A stretch of 64,000 bases of DNA. Source: Liolophura sinensis (taxonomy: Eukaryota; Mollusca; Polyplacophora; Chitonida; Chitonidae). Location of the stretch: contig NC_088301.1 of the NCBI RefSeq assembly GCF_032854445.1, forward strand, positions 51,881,187-51,945,186, written 5' to 3'. The notes under the pieces are model-generated. The model had not been told where the DNA came from, made no database searches, and saw nothing but the letters and a program-made list of their open reading frames with translations. Shown in pieces: positions 1 through 13,300 of this stretch (its first letter is position 1; the number at the start of each line of letters is the position of its first letter). The position numbers and the translations under genes are program-made.

Positions 1-464
1 CCAAGCTTTTTTTAGCCCCTCAACTACATTTACATACGAATTGATAGTTTTTAAAGTAAAGTTTGTTTAATTGAGAAATGCCCAAGCGTACGGCCACCGT
101 TATAGATCATAGATTTTTATTATCTATGTCATAATTCTAATAACGTAACAAAAAACGATATCAAATGCCGCATAATGCTGGCCCCATACCAGTAATAAAC
201 AACGCAAGTTGAAAGCTGTCTCGTGGGTGGTAGGGACGAAAGCTGTTATCTATCGCAGCTCATTGCTGACATTCGTGTTTTCTTAGTTTGGATCTTGCAA
301 ATATAAGATATAAACTGCAAAAACACGTAAGTGTGAAGGTCTACATTTACCCAGTAGCTCCCAATAAGCGCCCGACGACTTTATGGAGCGTATGTGCAGT
401 CTAACGTACGATGTGTGTTCCAATAGTACTGTGTGCATATTTGTTCGTCACGCGTTGTAAAATT

Positions 465-565
465 CGTCTGTGGTTTACCTCGGGCATTCCTGCTTCCCCC
501 TCCCATAAAACTGACCGCTATCGTGTAAGTGGAAAATTCGAGCATAACGACAAATATAAGCCTAT
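465..565 (+). mobile_element. SINE 3'-end fragment (V-like family)
   Basis: A decayed copy of the commonest short repeat in the window. It keeps the block reading roughly 'cctcccataaaactgaccgctatcgtg', followed by a diverged 'taagtgaaatattc' segment. The tRNA-like head and the tail are not recognisable. The rest of 1-840 holds nothing I can assign. Confidence 0.45.
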
Positions 566-852
566 AACAAAAGAGCAAAGATGACCTTCTTATCGCCTCA
601 AGCTGTACCACATTTCAAAAATGATGTCCACCATCAATAACAAGAACACTACAGATCTGCCCTTCGAAGGTAAAAATTAACTCGCGGGCACTTCCAGTGT
701 TTGTGCATACATGCATTTACTACCGTTGTAGGACTTGTGTTCTAATATTGTTAATAAGGATTCTTCATCAGTTTTACAGATGGTTTGTTGATCTCCTACA
801 CAGTTCCTTGGCCGAAGCTTGGTTGGTTGATGACGGAAGGAAATGTGGCCGA

Positions 853-1695
853 ATGCAAGAAGGGACCACATCCATAAAGCAACCGGTGTTCGTTTTCTTC
901 TTTTTCCTGTTCGCCCAAAGCCTTATCAGTTGGAACACAATAAAAAGGGCACGATTTGGACCTGTTCATATCTACGTAAGTGAACAAGACGCAGAAAGGG
1001 AGCTCACAGAACTTAAGCCTGCATCTATGCATCACAGAATTTATGCAATTAACAGAGTGACAAGTCGAATGCAAGGATACCTCTTGACACTGACAGGATA
1101 ACATCTCAGAAAGCTCCGGACGGGGATGACTTTCCTAGAGATAAAGCTAAGTCCGACTTAAAGGTATATACGATCCTATCCACAAGACTAGAGGATGTTA
1201 AAACTACTACAAGTGAAACTCTTCAGAATATAAGTAATAACCATAGAGGAAGAAAGATTAAAGTTAACCTAGATGCAAATACAAACTTTGGTAAAGTACA
1301 TCAAGTTCTGAAAACTCTCAGAAGCCCCATAGTGTCTAAACCTTCGCCATTTCTGGGCGGGACGGTAGAACGGCGGGCAAATGATGCCAGAAGTTGGCGT
1401 AGAAGGCAACAAGCATTTACTGCACCCGAAAATAACAAAAACATTCAGCACATTGTACATAAGTCGTAATTCTTCCAAAGATGTAAATAGCTCGTGGCTT
1501 GGCCCTTGGGGTGATTCTGAGAAAAGTGTACCCACTAATATTTCCTTACGGATTTCGAGGTTTTCAGCTAAAACGTTGATATACAAATCGCCAAGGAGTC
1601 TCTATCAAGGAAGAAGATTATTGAGTTGGAGGCACAACTTCGGGAAACTTTACAGGCAACCCGGATGCACTGCCCTGTCACACCTCCAAATCTGG
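853..1695 (+). other. Probable 5' exon of the galactosyltransferase, frame broken
   Basis: This stretch looks like the anchor and stem region of the enzyme encoded just downstream, but it is spread over several frames. An ATG at 853 opens a frame with a strongly hydrophobic run (VFVFFFFLFAQSLISW, about residues 12-27) followed by Lys/Arg, as expected for a type II signal anchor; that frame stops at 1101. A second frame is open for 138 codons from 1053 to 1466 without any ATG. A third, 1572-1695, encodes IIELEAQLRETL and ends in CPVTPPNL, the motif that precedes the catalytic domain in this family. It ends at a good donor (G|GTGAGT after 1695) in the phase needed by the exon at 2223. Either indel errors or real decay would explain the switching. 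The 3' end is well supported; the anchor assignment is weaker. Confidence 0.45.
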
Positions 1696-2222
1696 GTGAG
1701 TGTAAAGCACAAGCTTACATGATTCAGACTCAATTCTTTTAGGTCTAGGATGTTTGACTTTCTCATGCTTGAGAAAAGGGCAATAGGCGTTACAAATAGA
1801 ATAATTTATTTCTTGGGTATCACTGGATTATGGTACAGATGGCATAGTCAATTTTCGACGGCTACACTCCAGCATCATGCACAAGTCACTGAATCAATGC
1901 TTACCTTAGTATTCAGGTTACTGATTTTTACGCATGCATGGGGAACAATGTAAGGTGTTTGTGTTAAACAGAAAAACTGGAGCTGGTAGTTCGAATGTAA
2001 ATTGTCCAGAGTTTTTCACACTTTTAGGCAAATTTGCACTGAAGTACCACAACTGTGTTTGCTTTACTGACTATCTCTCAATAAGCTAATGAGTAAGTGG
2101 CGTGCATGGCATAAGGGGAAGTTTCCACTTCAATATTTAGAATGTTCACATGAAAACTAAGACAAACCAGCAGTTGAAAATGTAATTAACTTTTGTATCT
2201 TTTCACATTTTGCCTTCATTAG

Positions 2223-5200
2223 CTGGGAGAATCAGTGTTACAGTACATGCGATGAAAGGAAAATTTTCCGGAAGTAGAACTCGGTGGAAGATGGCGCCCA
2301 AGTCACTGCAAAGCCAATCACCGCGTGGCTATCATTATCCCTTATCGGGACAGGTCTAATCATCTGGCAACTCTGCTAACCAACCTACACCCTCTCCTGC
2401 AGAAACAGCAACTTGATTACGGAATATACGTTGTCGAGATGGTACGTCTTTCTTTGCAGGCCTTCTCCTTTGACAGAAGTTTACTGTTGTTGGCAAGCCA
2501 TGCGATCCAGACGTTGATAAAAGACCAAGTAATAAATACACTTTACGTGAAAAGAACAGAGAACACTAGGTCAACTGTATGTATGCATCGACAAAGTATC
2601 CCGGTTAAAGTTTAAAAAGCAGAGCTTTATATTGTTGCAGTGTTGCATAACGGAGATATCGCTGTTCAAAATCGAAAGTTCCTCGATGTTACCAATTTCT
2701 GTTACCTGAGAACGCACCTGTTTCCGATGACGTCAGTTTCTCTAACATGTATTATCCCATGGTTTAGTAAGAATTCCATACTAAAAGATGTTTTAGAGTT
2801 ACCAAGAACGTCATAACAAATGACTGTGGCCGCTAAGGTCCCCCCATCTCCCCACCTCCCTACCTACTCACAACTCTACCTTTTCCCACGCAACAGGTTA
2901 TATTATTTTTTTTCCGTTAGATCCATTGCCATCAATACGCTATAGTCTTTGTAGGGATATCAGATTTCACCCCGTGTTCAGTTCGTCGAACAAACTTTAT
3001 CAGTCTGTATGACATGGAGCGAAATAATGCCTATTTCCTTGTTTCACGTGTTTGTCTTCCTATTTAACTGTGTTAAAATTATTTGATATTTACAAGTATT
3101 CAGAAAGTATCATGTCAAAGGACGGGACAAGGAGTATGAAATTGGTCGTTTGTGTCAACAATGCATTAATTTCAAGCATACTAACAAATGAAGGAAACAT
3201 ATATATTTCCCTATGCATGTATACCTTGTTATAATACTTAATATTTTATGCTGTATTGCCAGGCGCATCCGATCCCATTTAACCGTGGCCTGTTGATGAA
3301 TGTGGGGTTTGAAGAGGCTCGGCTATTGGAAGATTACCAGTGCTACATATTTCACGATGTAGACTTAATACCGGAAGATGACAGGAATTTGTACACCTGT
3401 CCAGACAAGAACACACCTCGCCACATGTCCGTTGCGGTATCCAGCATGCATTACAGGTAATATCTTACCGATGGCTCAGATACATAGGCCTACATCACTT
3501 GTTCTTCAAATGTTTGCTGCGCTTATAAGACAAATTGTATGGTTGATCTTCCTAGTAATGTTTTAAATTTCTTAGCTTATTGCACCTGTTTAAGTTAAAA
3601 TAGTAGATGATACGTCAGCAATTTTTTAAATTCTTTACAAGAATAAATCACCAGTTTCCATCAATGTCAGCCAGGTTGACCAGCCACAAACCACAATAAT
3701 AATCAGTTGTGGTCATCATCGCATTCACATTATTTGTGTAATTTAATGTATTTATTAGTTGTTTTACGATCTGCTTTGATATGAAATTAACACATATTTA
3801 CATTCGATTTAATACCTCAGTATAGTTATTCAAAACGATATGATAAAGCTGAAATATTGCCAAAGTGGCGTTAAGCGATGATAATCATTTATTCAGTCAT
3901 TCATTCAAAATGATACATACACGGCACGCTTAAAGCCAGAGACGAAAGCATGCTCCTAACATTGTTTTCCTTTTTAGGTTACCATATGGAAGTATATTTG
4001 GCGGCGTGTCAGCGATGACTAAGGAACAGTTCTTGGCAGTGAATGGATTCTCTAACTTGTATTTCGGTTGGGGAGGCGAGGATGACGATTTATCAAAACG
4101 GTGAGTTGCCTCCCTTTCGCTGGTTAATTAATGTGATAATTTATACACCCAGATATGTTAACCAGAAGTGTGAAATGCCTATCTATAGGGTTTGCATGCC
4201 TCCTTCACTAACTACTTTCATATGTGCTTGAAAATACACAAAAAGTAGTATGTATTAGTGGTTTTAAGGCTTTATATTCATCATTCTTAACCGGACATGA
4301 CTTTCTAGTCTCAAAAGGCAGGGTATGGTAAGCTGTATGATATTTTGCACATCGGGATAGGTTGTCACCGTCAAACACTACTGACCCAATAGAAAGGTCC
4401 AAAAAGAGAGCACAAAACGTGTGTGCTCACTCTGCCCTTAAAATCTAAACGACAAAGCCTTAGTATTAACTTGATGATTTTGCAGGCTTAGACAGAAAGG
4501 ATATCGCATCAGCCGATATTCTCCAGAAGTTGCTCGTTACACCATGCTGAGGCACGAACAACAGTCCCCAAACCCCAACCGGTATGTCGAGCATCGCGAA
4601 AGACCATCATTACTGAACCTACTTCATCTATATATTTATTTATTTACTTACTTATTTGATTGGTGTTTTGCCCCCTAATCAAGAATATTTCATTTAAACA
4701 ACGGCGATCAGCATTATGGTAGGAGGAAACACGGTAAAATATAGTATATATAGGCCTATATGCATAACGGAATGAGAGTGAAAAGGAACCAGTTCATTGT
4801 GGTCGATCGTACTGCTAAAAAGATACAAACCGTGGCAGATTTAAGAAGGTATGTTGCTTTATCTTAGATGGAAACTGTTGCAAAAGAGAGGGAAAAGTGT
4901 TTCTGAGGAAGGACTAAGCACGCTGCAATACCGATTGCTGAAGCGGGAACTAAGAGATCTGTACACCTGGATTTACGTGGACGTTGAAAAGAAAGAGGTC
5001 AGGTTGGTAATAGAATGTATAGTTCAATTTTTGTTGTTTTTAAATATTGACCATTTTTCCTGTTTTAATCCCCTAGCATGGGTATATACTGATACGCTTT
5101 TGTTCTTGCTTCGTTCGTCAGCAAAACAAAGCGTTAGCAATGAGACATCAGTGATAAAGTTTTAGACAATTTTAATATAATGAACCTTTGTAAATAGAAG

Positions 5201-6090
5201 AAAACTCTCAAACATTTAACCATCGTCAGGTGCAATATACACAACCGGTTCCATTACCTAGTATGTAGGTGTTTATACAGTGAACAAGATTTAGACCTAA
5301 AGATCAGCTCCGCGCAGATATGATAATCTGGGTGTTATTATGAGAATGCATACAGGCGCTTGATACTATTGACATTCTCTATAGTGACTGATGGTGAAGA
5401 TATACTTAAGTCCATCATTCATACACCACTCGTATGGATCATGAAACATCAGTTTCCAAAGGAAAATATATAAGAAAGAATGTATCATTAATAAAAAAAA
5501 AGCTGGTAACAATGTAAGAGAGAAGTAGTCATCAGTTTTCAATGATGCAGACCGTGAATAATTTCCTTTTCTTCATACAGTATATCTCAGGCTTTGATTT
5601 CAACTGTCCATAAAAGAACAGTGTTGATGTAATAAACATGGATGATTATATGCCCTCGATGCCCGACTTCAGGTGAATTAAGTACAACTAGAGATCCCCA
5701 ACCCCCAGTCCCATTTTCGAACAAGAGAGTTATGTCACTATAAATTTTAATGAACTTACAGTGAAAGCGTTTAATGGAGTACTATCTACTTACCAATATT
5801 TGAGTCAATATCTGTAATTGAAAAAAAAAAAACAAATATACTATTTTCAATTTTTGGGAAAAGACTCGCAAAATTCTGGCCTATCTAATTCCAGACAGAT
5901 GCTCTAACTTTACATCAGGACAGAACAAAAGCTTGGTGTCTTGGTGAGGAGTAGTGCTGTGATTATATGTAGGGCTATGGACCAGCAAAGCAGCGAAGTA
6001 TAAGCTGCAATAATTTCATTATTTAAAAATTAAGACAATTTAAGTTAAAAATGAATAATAATAATAATAATGCACTTTTGTTTCAGATAA
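2223..6090 (+). CDS. Beta-1,4-galactosyltransferase family (GT7) enzyme, catalytic exons
   Basis: Type II Golgi glycosyltransferase that adds Gal or GalNAc in beta1,4 linkage to GlcNAc-ending glycans. Exons: 2223-2441, 3263-3456, 3978-4100, 4486-4581, 4868-5002 and a tiny last exon 6087-6090 that supplies one base and TAA; phases match at every junction after exon 2223-2441. Family motifs in order: ELGGRWRP, VAIIIPYRDR, QQLDYGIYVV, FNRGLLMNVGF, the metal-binding FHDVDLIPEDDR, LPYGSIFGGVSA, GFSNLYFGWGGEDDD, then RYTMLRH and the C-terminal LQYRLLKRELRDLYTWIYVDV. Exon 2223-2441 carries one frame break at the AAAA run 2260-2263: NLAGRISVTV lies in one frame and the catalytic part in another. The residue that sets donor choice (bovine B4GALT1 Tyr289) is Ile here (codon 3994-3996). 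The 5002 donor is weak (GTTGGT); reading through instead would stop at 5165. A polyadenylation signal at 6327-6332 favours the spliced end. Confidence 0.85.
4635..4735 (-). mobile_element. SINE 3'-end fragment in galactosyltransferase intron
   Basis: Reverse-oriented tail of the common SINE: 'ggtgtttt...', an 'aagaatatttca' block and 'gatcagcattatggtaggag'. Only the 3' end is present. The flanking intron 4582-4867 holds nothing else recognisable. Confidence 0.6.
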
Positions 6091-6326
6091 TCTTATTTTT
6101 ATCTTCTTGGAGGGATTTCCTAGCTGAAAAACTTGTGAAGTACACGGACATTGTGGCCATAGCAATCAGCTTTTGTAGGCCATACCGGAACTGCATTTCG
6201 GAACTGAACTATGCAACATGATGTAAAAATAGAATTAATGTTTATTTAACTAAAAATATCGTCATGCTGAAAATAGTACTGTTACACGTTTAGTTGTTGA
6301 GTTTCATTATTTGTTATCGCTGTGAA

Positions 6327-6332
6327 AATAAA
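6327..6332 (+). terminator. Polyadenylation signal AATAAA
   Basis: Canonical AATAAA about 240 bases after the proposed stop at 6088-6090. It supports placing the galactosyltransferase 3' end here. A second AATAAA-containing run follows near 6445. Confidence 0.5.
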
Positions 6333-7367
6333 TACATATGAATGATAACAAATCCAAATTTGTTATTTGTGCCATGTCAAAAGATCTATTTCATCTCAGC
6401 TGTAATGTTTTAACCCGGGATTAACTTGACCTGAAGTTGACCTTGCAATAAAATGAATAGAATCTTCGCCAGTACGATTTTAAGAATGAACGAATGATTA
6501 TGACATTACGTCACCGCGACATGCAGTGTACAGTACATGGTGAAAACATGTCTGAACTGCAGAAGACGGTAGGGTTTTCGATATAAAAATGATAACATCC
6601 AAAATAGAACGAAACGACATAGACATTTAAGAAAACCAGCTAAGCAACATGCTAAATTAAAATTACATATTAAGCATGTAGCATGTGATCATACATCACA
6701 TTAAACCGGTTTCCTCCACCCATCATCTCCTGCCATGTAAATGTCAGAATCCTTTTAATACGACATTAAACACCAATCAATCAATCAATCGATCAATTTA
6801 AGTACTGCTGGACCGTCTCCAACGATGCTACCAAACATCTAGAATGTAGGGCCAACAGTGTGACCAATGCAGCCTGCATGACTATATCTAAAGTATATAG
6901 CTTCAAAAGTCTGGATCGTAACTATTTCGTGTCTACCGCACAGAAGTGTAATAAAGTTAATGGATGTTGAGCGAACAGATGTGACCCATCACAACCTCTC
7001 CACAGCTGAAGCAACCAAGCGGTTTGGATTTTTCTCGCATGCGCAGACAAATGTGTTCAGTATGCTTATTTCATCCGCATTGCCCGGTTTCAACAAGTGA
7101 ACGTGCAGTTTAGATCGTTGCACGTTTCTCTTATGTCTAATTATCTGAAACCGTGACGAGCAGATAAATCTGTGTGGGAGGGCCGTTTAATGTGTCCCGG
7201 ATACTCCAGTGAGAATGACACATACCTGGGTACGGCCTGAGTTATCGTTGACGTCCGCTCAGGCATGACCCAATTTGCTTTTCACAAGCATCACCACTTC
7301 ACACAGCTCGCAAGCAGACCCAAATCATACATCGAATACGGAGATACTAAACACATCAGTTAAAGGG
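6333..7367. other. Intergenic spacer
   Basis: No coding signal seen. Positions 6706-6790 resemble a SINE 3' end in + orientation: 'ccggtttcctccaccc', then 'aatacgacattaaacacc', then a short (CAAT)n tail. Confidence 0.5.
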
Positions 7368-10300
7368 ATGGCCGTTAGACTTGTCGTTGCAGGTAAGTTA
7401 TTCTGTTTAACTCAGTTTACTCAAAAGTAATTTTAAGTATTAACACGTGTGATCCATTGATTTAAAATATTTGTTAAATTTACAATGATTCTACAGGCAG
7501 AAAAACGGCTTATTCTGTAATAGGTTTAGAGAACATGAACACAGAGAAAAGCGGGAGGAGACACTCCTTGTGACAGTTTCACAATTCGAATGATCAGTGG
7601 TTATATCTGAAATGGTTATATATAGTGGACTGTGGAATAGGCTACAGCATGATTTAAGATGGATCTTTTACTTAGTATAGAACGAACATAAAACGTGTGT
7701 GGTTGAAAACTAGGCAACAGTGGACGCCAGAACGATATGCATAATTATCGGAGTATTTAATATGGGAGAGTCATTTGTGCAAGCGCATACCTTTACCCTG
7801 TCCATATTTTGGGATAATCGAAATACATGTTACTGGGTAAAACTTTATTCATTGCAGTATCTGCATATACATGCTGTTTGTATCTTAAACAGTAACAGTT
7901 ATCTCACACGCATTGGTCATGTCCTCACATTTCAAAAACCAGGTTAAGTCTATCAATTAAAGGCAGACGTCTGGTTGTTTAGGTACTACCATGCAGTTGT
8001 ACTTCTATGTAAGGAGGTTAATAGTTTACATGGTATATAGCCGGTACTGAAGTACATATCTATACCAATGGCGGCGCCATAATAACCGCCAAAATAATCA
8101 CCTGAACGAATAGCATGCAGTCAATTTTTTGTGCCACGAAAACTCCTAGGCCCTATATATTTTTCGTTATGTGTCATTTTTTTTTTTGGGTTGTACGTGT
8201 CTATAGTTCTATTTTTATACATTTTACAAACAAAACAATCAGCTGACAAAGGCATGTTTCGTGATAAAACTGGATACTTTCCATTTGCCGTGATATTGAA
8301 GAAAAACAGTTATGTAACCGGTTTTGCAGCATTTTGGATATGCTTTGACATTTGACCACATTGTCAACAACAGTTGTCGGATCTTTAGAGTTTTATACAC
8401 GTAAATACTTTAGACACCGTTATATATGTTCATATTTTCTAAAAATTATGCTGTGAAAGGCCCAGCGCCCTTGTATAAGACCTATTGCACCTACGCTCGA
8501 AATGAAAACAAAAATCCAATGCATCAGTACTAACCACGCTAAATGCCTCCTCGGCTTTACCTTGGAGTACAGGAGCACTGTAATGCTTACAATTATGGAG
8601 CATTCGCGTAATACATACAGAGCGCCACAAAACCTCATTTCAGGATATGTGTACATCCAGGTGATAACCCCTAACGGACACCTGCTGATCAACATGAGAC
8701 AAAAATAGCTGTTTTGTGCCCCGAGTTTAGAAAAACGTGTGGTTTCAGTTCAGTTACTTTTTTGTGATCATTCTTAATTCGACGGAAAAGATAAAATTCC
8801 TCCGCCTATTTTGTCTTTAAATAGAGGCTTTGTTTAATGTGCAAGTTAATGTTTTACTTAGGGACCCATTTAACATCATGCAAGATTTAACTTACCTCGG
8901 TGGATTTCTTGAAACATTTTTAAATAAAAACACACAGTGACAACACGTCGTTAAAGATCTGAATATATCCGAGATGATACACATGATCGCGTTGCTTTCC
9001 CCGAGCTGTAGTATGTGTATGGGTTCGTCAGTAGGCATTTATCCGGTCTTTATTGAGCAGTATTAAGTTACTTTCTGTAATTTAACACATTATATAATTT
9101 AATCTCTCAGCATTGAGTTTAATAGCCTTTACAGTGATTTTTTGTCACTCTCTAGATGAGTTCCTCTGTTATCCAGTAAACACTGTACAAAGTTATTTAC
9201 TTAATCACTCGCCACCGGCCTGTGGTATACATTATCTGTATATTATTTATTCGTCCACACCAGGTCCCTCCTTGTTTACAGCAAATATTTAATTTTAATT
9301 CTTTGTCACTTGTGGACCAGACGTGAGTTATTAATATCTCGCTGTTTTATGGTATGGCCGAAAACCTGTTTAAAACGTGAAAGTGGGCTTAGACAAATCG
9401 TGTACATAGCAAGGTATGGTGCTTTAGATACATGTATATGCATGTAGATTCAGTGCGTATACATTATATAGGCAACTGTCTTCAGTTATGGTACGCTATA
9501 GTACTTGCTTTATCACTAAGTATTTCACTATTTATAGAGAAATATGAATTGTTCTTATTATTGACATTTTCCGCATTTTGACTACATAGAACGGACGCCA
9601 ATCATCATGAATAACGTTTATGTGCATGGTCCGAAATGTTAGTATCTTTCAGCTATAAAATGTTCATATATAGTATTCAGCGTTGGACTACTTATCGAAA
9701 AACTGCTATATACACTCTCTATAACATATTCTCTAAAACGACTACAACTTTGCACATCCACTATGGCAATATCAATGGTACATTACATAATTTGTGTACT
9801 GATGGTACACAAAATTATGTGTATTTGCATTTTTGCAATAATACTTTGTACTATTCATTCACAGTATAGTTTTTAGAGATTATGTGTCTCTTCCTAAGCC
9901 GTGTTTATATTCATATATGTACGATTTAATGCCTCCATTACACCGTAATCGTCAGGTGTATTTTCATATTGGTTAAATAAATATCCTATAAGCTTTAATA
10001 TTGTCTTCCATACAAAAACAGGTGCCTGCGAGGACATCATTCTACCTTGCAGGAGTGATACATATTTCGCAGATGCTAACAGTTGTGGACATTATTATCG
10101 ATGCCAAGGCTACCAGGTATGGCGAAACAAGTGCCCTCTAGGAACGGTATCCATGAGGCAAGGGCCGAGGCCATGCGTGGGGCATAGTTGGCAGTGTGAC
10201 AACGGCAACCCTCAGGCGCGATGCGCCAAGGAAACGTCAAATGAAACAGAAGATAATGGTATACACTGTAACAAATTCATGTTTCTGGTTACCCATCATT

Positions 10301-13300
10301 TTGGCTCATTTATCTTGCATGATTTACCCCGAAGCAATGAATAATCATTTGCAGTATAAAGGCTATTAAATGAATATTAAGGAGAAAAGGTTTACGGACG
10401 TTGATTCGAGAAAAGCATCATATACTTACAGTCATGCTAGACAATCCGCGGTGGGCACGAAAGCCTATGTTGTCCAAGATTCTGTCGTTTCCCATAAAAA
10501 TAGACCTTTCTACATTTTTAGGTTGTGAAATTGTGCTTTTTTAATTGCATGGTTGAAAGAAAGTTACCCAACTACATCATTCATGATTTTATGAATGGAG
10601 TTAAAACTTGTAAAAGGCTAACTTGAAAAATTAGTTTAAACTTTTCTCTATTTATATAAAGTTCCATGATATTTTAGATGCGTCGACATCAAACACTTTG
10701 TCACGAGACTGTCTCTAAATAACAAATATCCTTAATTGACAGAAAGCTGCACTCTGAGATTTGAACTGCCTTGTAAGAATGAGACGCGTTTCATGGATCC
10801 CGTCTCCTGCGGACACTACCTGACATGTCGGAATCGAAAACAAGGACATGTGCTTGGGCGGAAAGCTTGCGACCTCCCGGCTCAATGTCACTTGATGAAA
10901 AACAACCAATACTGCTCAAGCTTTGGAAAGACCAAATGCCACAAGAAAGGTAATTTCCATTTTAGTCAAATGGACCCCACTAATAGAACCCCACATTAGG
11001 ATTTACAACCCGTTTTTCTGCTTACCTTTTCAGTCCGTCTGCTTATGGATTGACATTTTGCTATATTTTTCAAGATAGGCCTGTTTCACTCAATTTTGCA
11101 GAGGGATCAAACATGATAATTGAGTTACAGATCACATTTACGTATCACTGTGATTTGTTGGGGTTGTTTTTGGCTTTCATTTTCATTTAAATAATGGTTC
11201 TTTTTTTGTTTACATAGTGCTTGTTTGCATTGAAATGGATGTTGGTATTATTGCAATTTTTTACATGTGCAATATTTCACTTATACGACGGCGACCATCA
11301 TTGTGGTTGGAGGAAACCAGGGGAAACCCACGACCATTGGTGAGAGGCTGGTTTGTTTTTGCCCCGCGCTGGCATGCTAAACCCCTCTGCCAGGGATGCC
11401 CCCCATGATGTCTATGAGTAACGGTCATCATTCTATAAGGTACAAACAAAATACGTATATATATATAACTATAGTTCTGACTTCGTTTCTTCGCTTTTAC
11501 AGGCATGGTTACGATCGTTGGCCAGCCTGACCATACCGTTCCCAACAATGAAGTCACTCCAAATACCGACACGAGCGAGGTGAATAACACAGCCCTTATT
11601 GTGGGCCTTGTGATGGCAACTGTGGTGTCTTTACTCATCGTGGGATTTCTTGTGCTAATATTTTACAAAAAGAAGCAGAAGAAGAAGAGGTAAATAAAAT
11701 AATACATGTATTGTCAGAAAATATATTATAATAATCATATTAGTGGCATGGTTCTAACAATCAGGGTTTATTTGTTCACCAGTACATGTACTTATTTTTC
11801 CGTTATACATGGTGGTCATGCCCCGAGATCACGAAGCGGTCTTAGACTAAAGTCAAAATTTCATATCACTGTAAAATTGTTGTTTCTTATATTACAAGGT
11901 CAAAATATTCCTTGACAGCGTAAATTCTGGGTAAATCATTGTATAACAAATTTCAGGTAAAATAACAGAAAGCAACATACTAAAGTTAATGATTGAAGTT
12001 TTGACTTAAGATCGCTTCGTGATCGCGGGACCAGGTTCATGTTTATTAATTTTTAGTTTACGCCGTACTCAAGAATATTTCACCAATACGGTTGCGGCTA
12101 GCATGATGGAGGTAAATCCGGCAGAGCCCGGGAGAACCCATGACCATTCCTAGCTCACGCGGGCTTCCTTTCCGGTCGTACGTGAGAAAGTCTGTCAGCA
12201 TAAACGGGACTTGAACTCACAGTGACCGCATTGAAGACAGGCTTCACAGCTACTGTACTGCGCAATCACGCCATCCCATCGGCCACGGAGGTCTAGAGTA
12301 GGTTCACAGAAGGGTAAAGCAAGTTCGCATGGTCAGATGCCTGACGCCCGAAGTCGCCATGTAAGGAATAGCAAAGGAAGTGCAACCCTTATATCAGGAT
12401 ACATTGCAATTGTATAATTGAGTACCTCTTTTCCATGTGCTAAATTGTGCTAAACACGACCAGTTTCGGTCGCTACGGCTTTGAGACTATCGGAATGAAT
12501 TTACGGGTGCCTTAGATTCTAGCAAATGAAGAAAGGAACTCTTTCTGAATTATTTTACGCTAAAATTCTTACAATTCAGTAAGAAAATAAATTATCAAAT
12601 GATTTTCGTTATCGAGCACGTCTGTCTAAAGCTTCTGTAGCACCTGAACGGCGCCTGGCCAGTTAAGTTGCAGACTCGGGTCTAGCTATCGCTCATTTGA
12701 CTGCAGCTTTAATTACAAGTGACAAATTCTTAAATATGGCGTTAAATTAACCATTTATTTTTGGACTCATGTGGTCTTTTATTTTTTACCTTCTAGGCCA
12801 CCCTGTTTACCCGCCTTGACGGTGAGTGCGCCGATCCCCATAAATGAGCCTTGCCAGTCTATTCGTTACAGCCAGGTGAACCGGCCTATATCTATCCTTA
12901 CATACAACGAACCGAACACATATTCGGTAAGCAAAACAAATGTAAGGGGAATGTCATTGTGACAGTTTTGAGTACCCAAAAAAAAAAAAAACGCCGCTTA
13001 TACTCAAAATATAGACTCAGATAGTCGTGATTCTGAGACATGAAGTCATGAATTTGAATTATTCTTGTTCATGATTTGATATTTTGAACTTCATTGAACA
13101 CCCTTCTTTCATCCAATTCTCGTATAACAGAATAAAGTTCATGTCAGGCTCAAAGGATCGCTTGGGTCATTGGTAACTCTTGCTTAGGGACATTTTCGTG
13201 ATTAAAAACTTCACGATTAATCAAACATCTAGCATACATTATATCCCGTTTTGCAAAGAATAACGGTTCATTCTTTTGAATTTGTATTGTAGATGGTCTC

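Noticed and set aside
5003-5165. C-terminal extension of the galactosyltransferase by reading through the 5002 donor
   Set aside because: It would add a hydrophobic tail unknown in the family. A downstream acceptor (ttgtttcag at 6086) followed by an in-phase TAA and AATAAA gives a better end, though the donor is weak.
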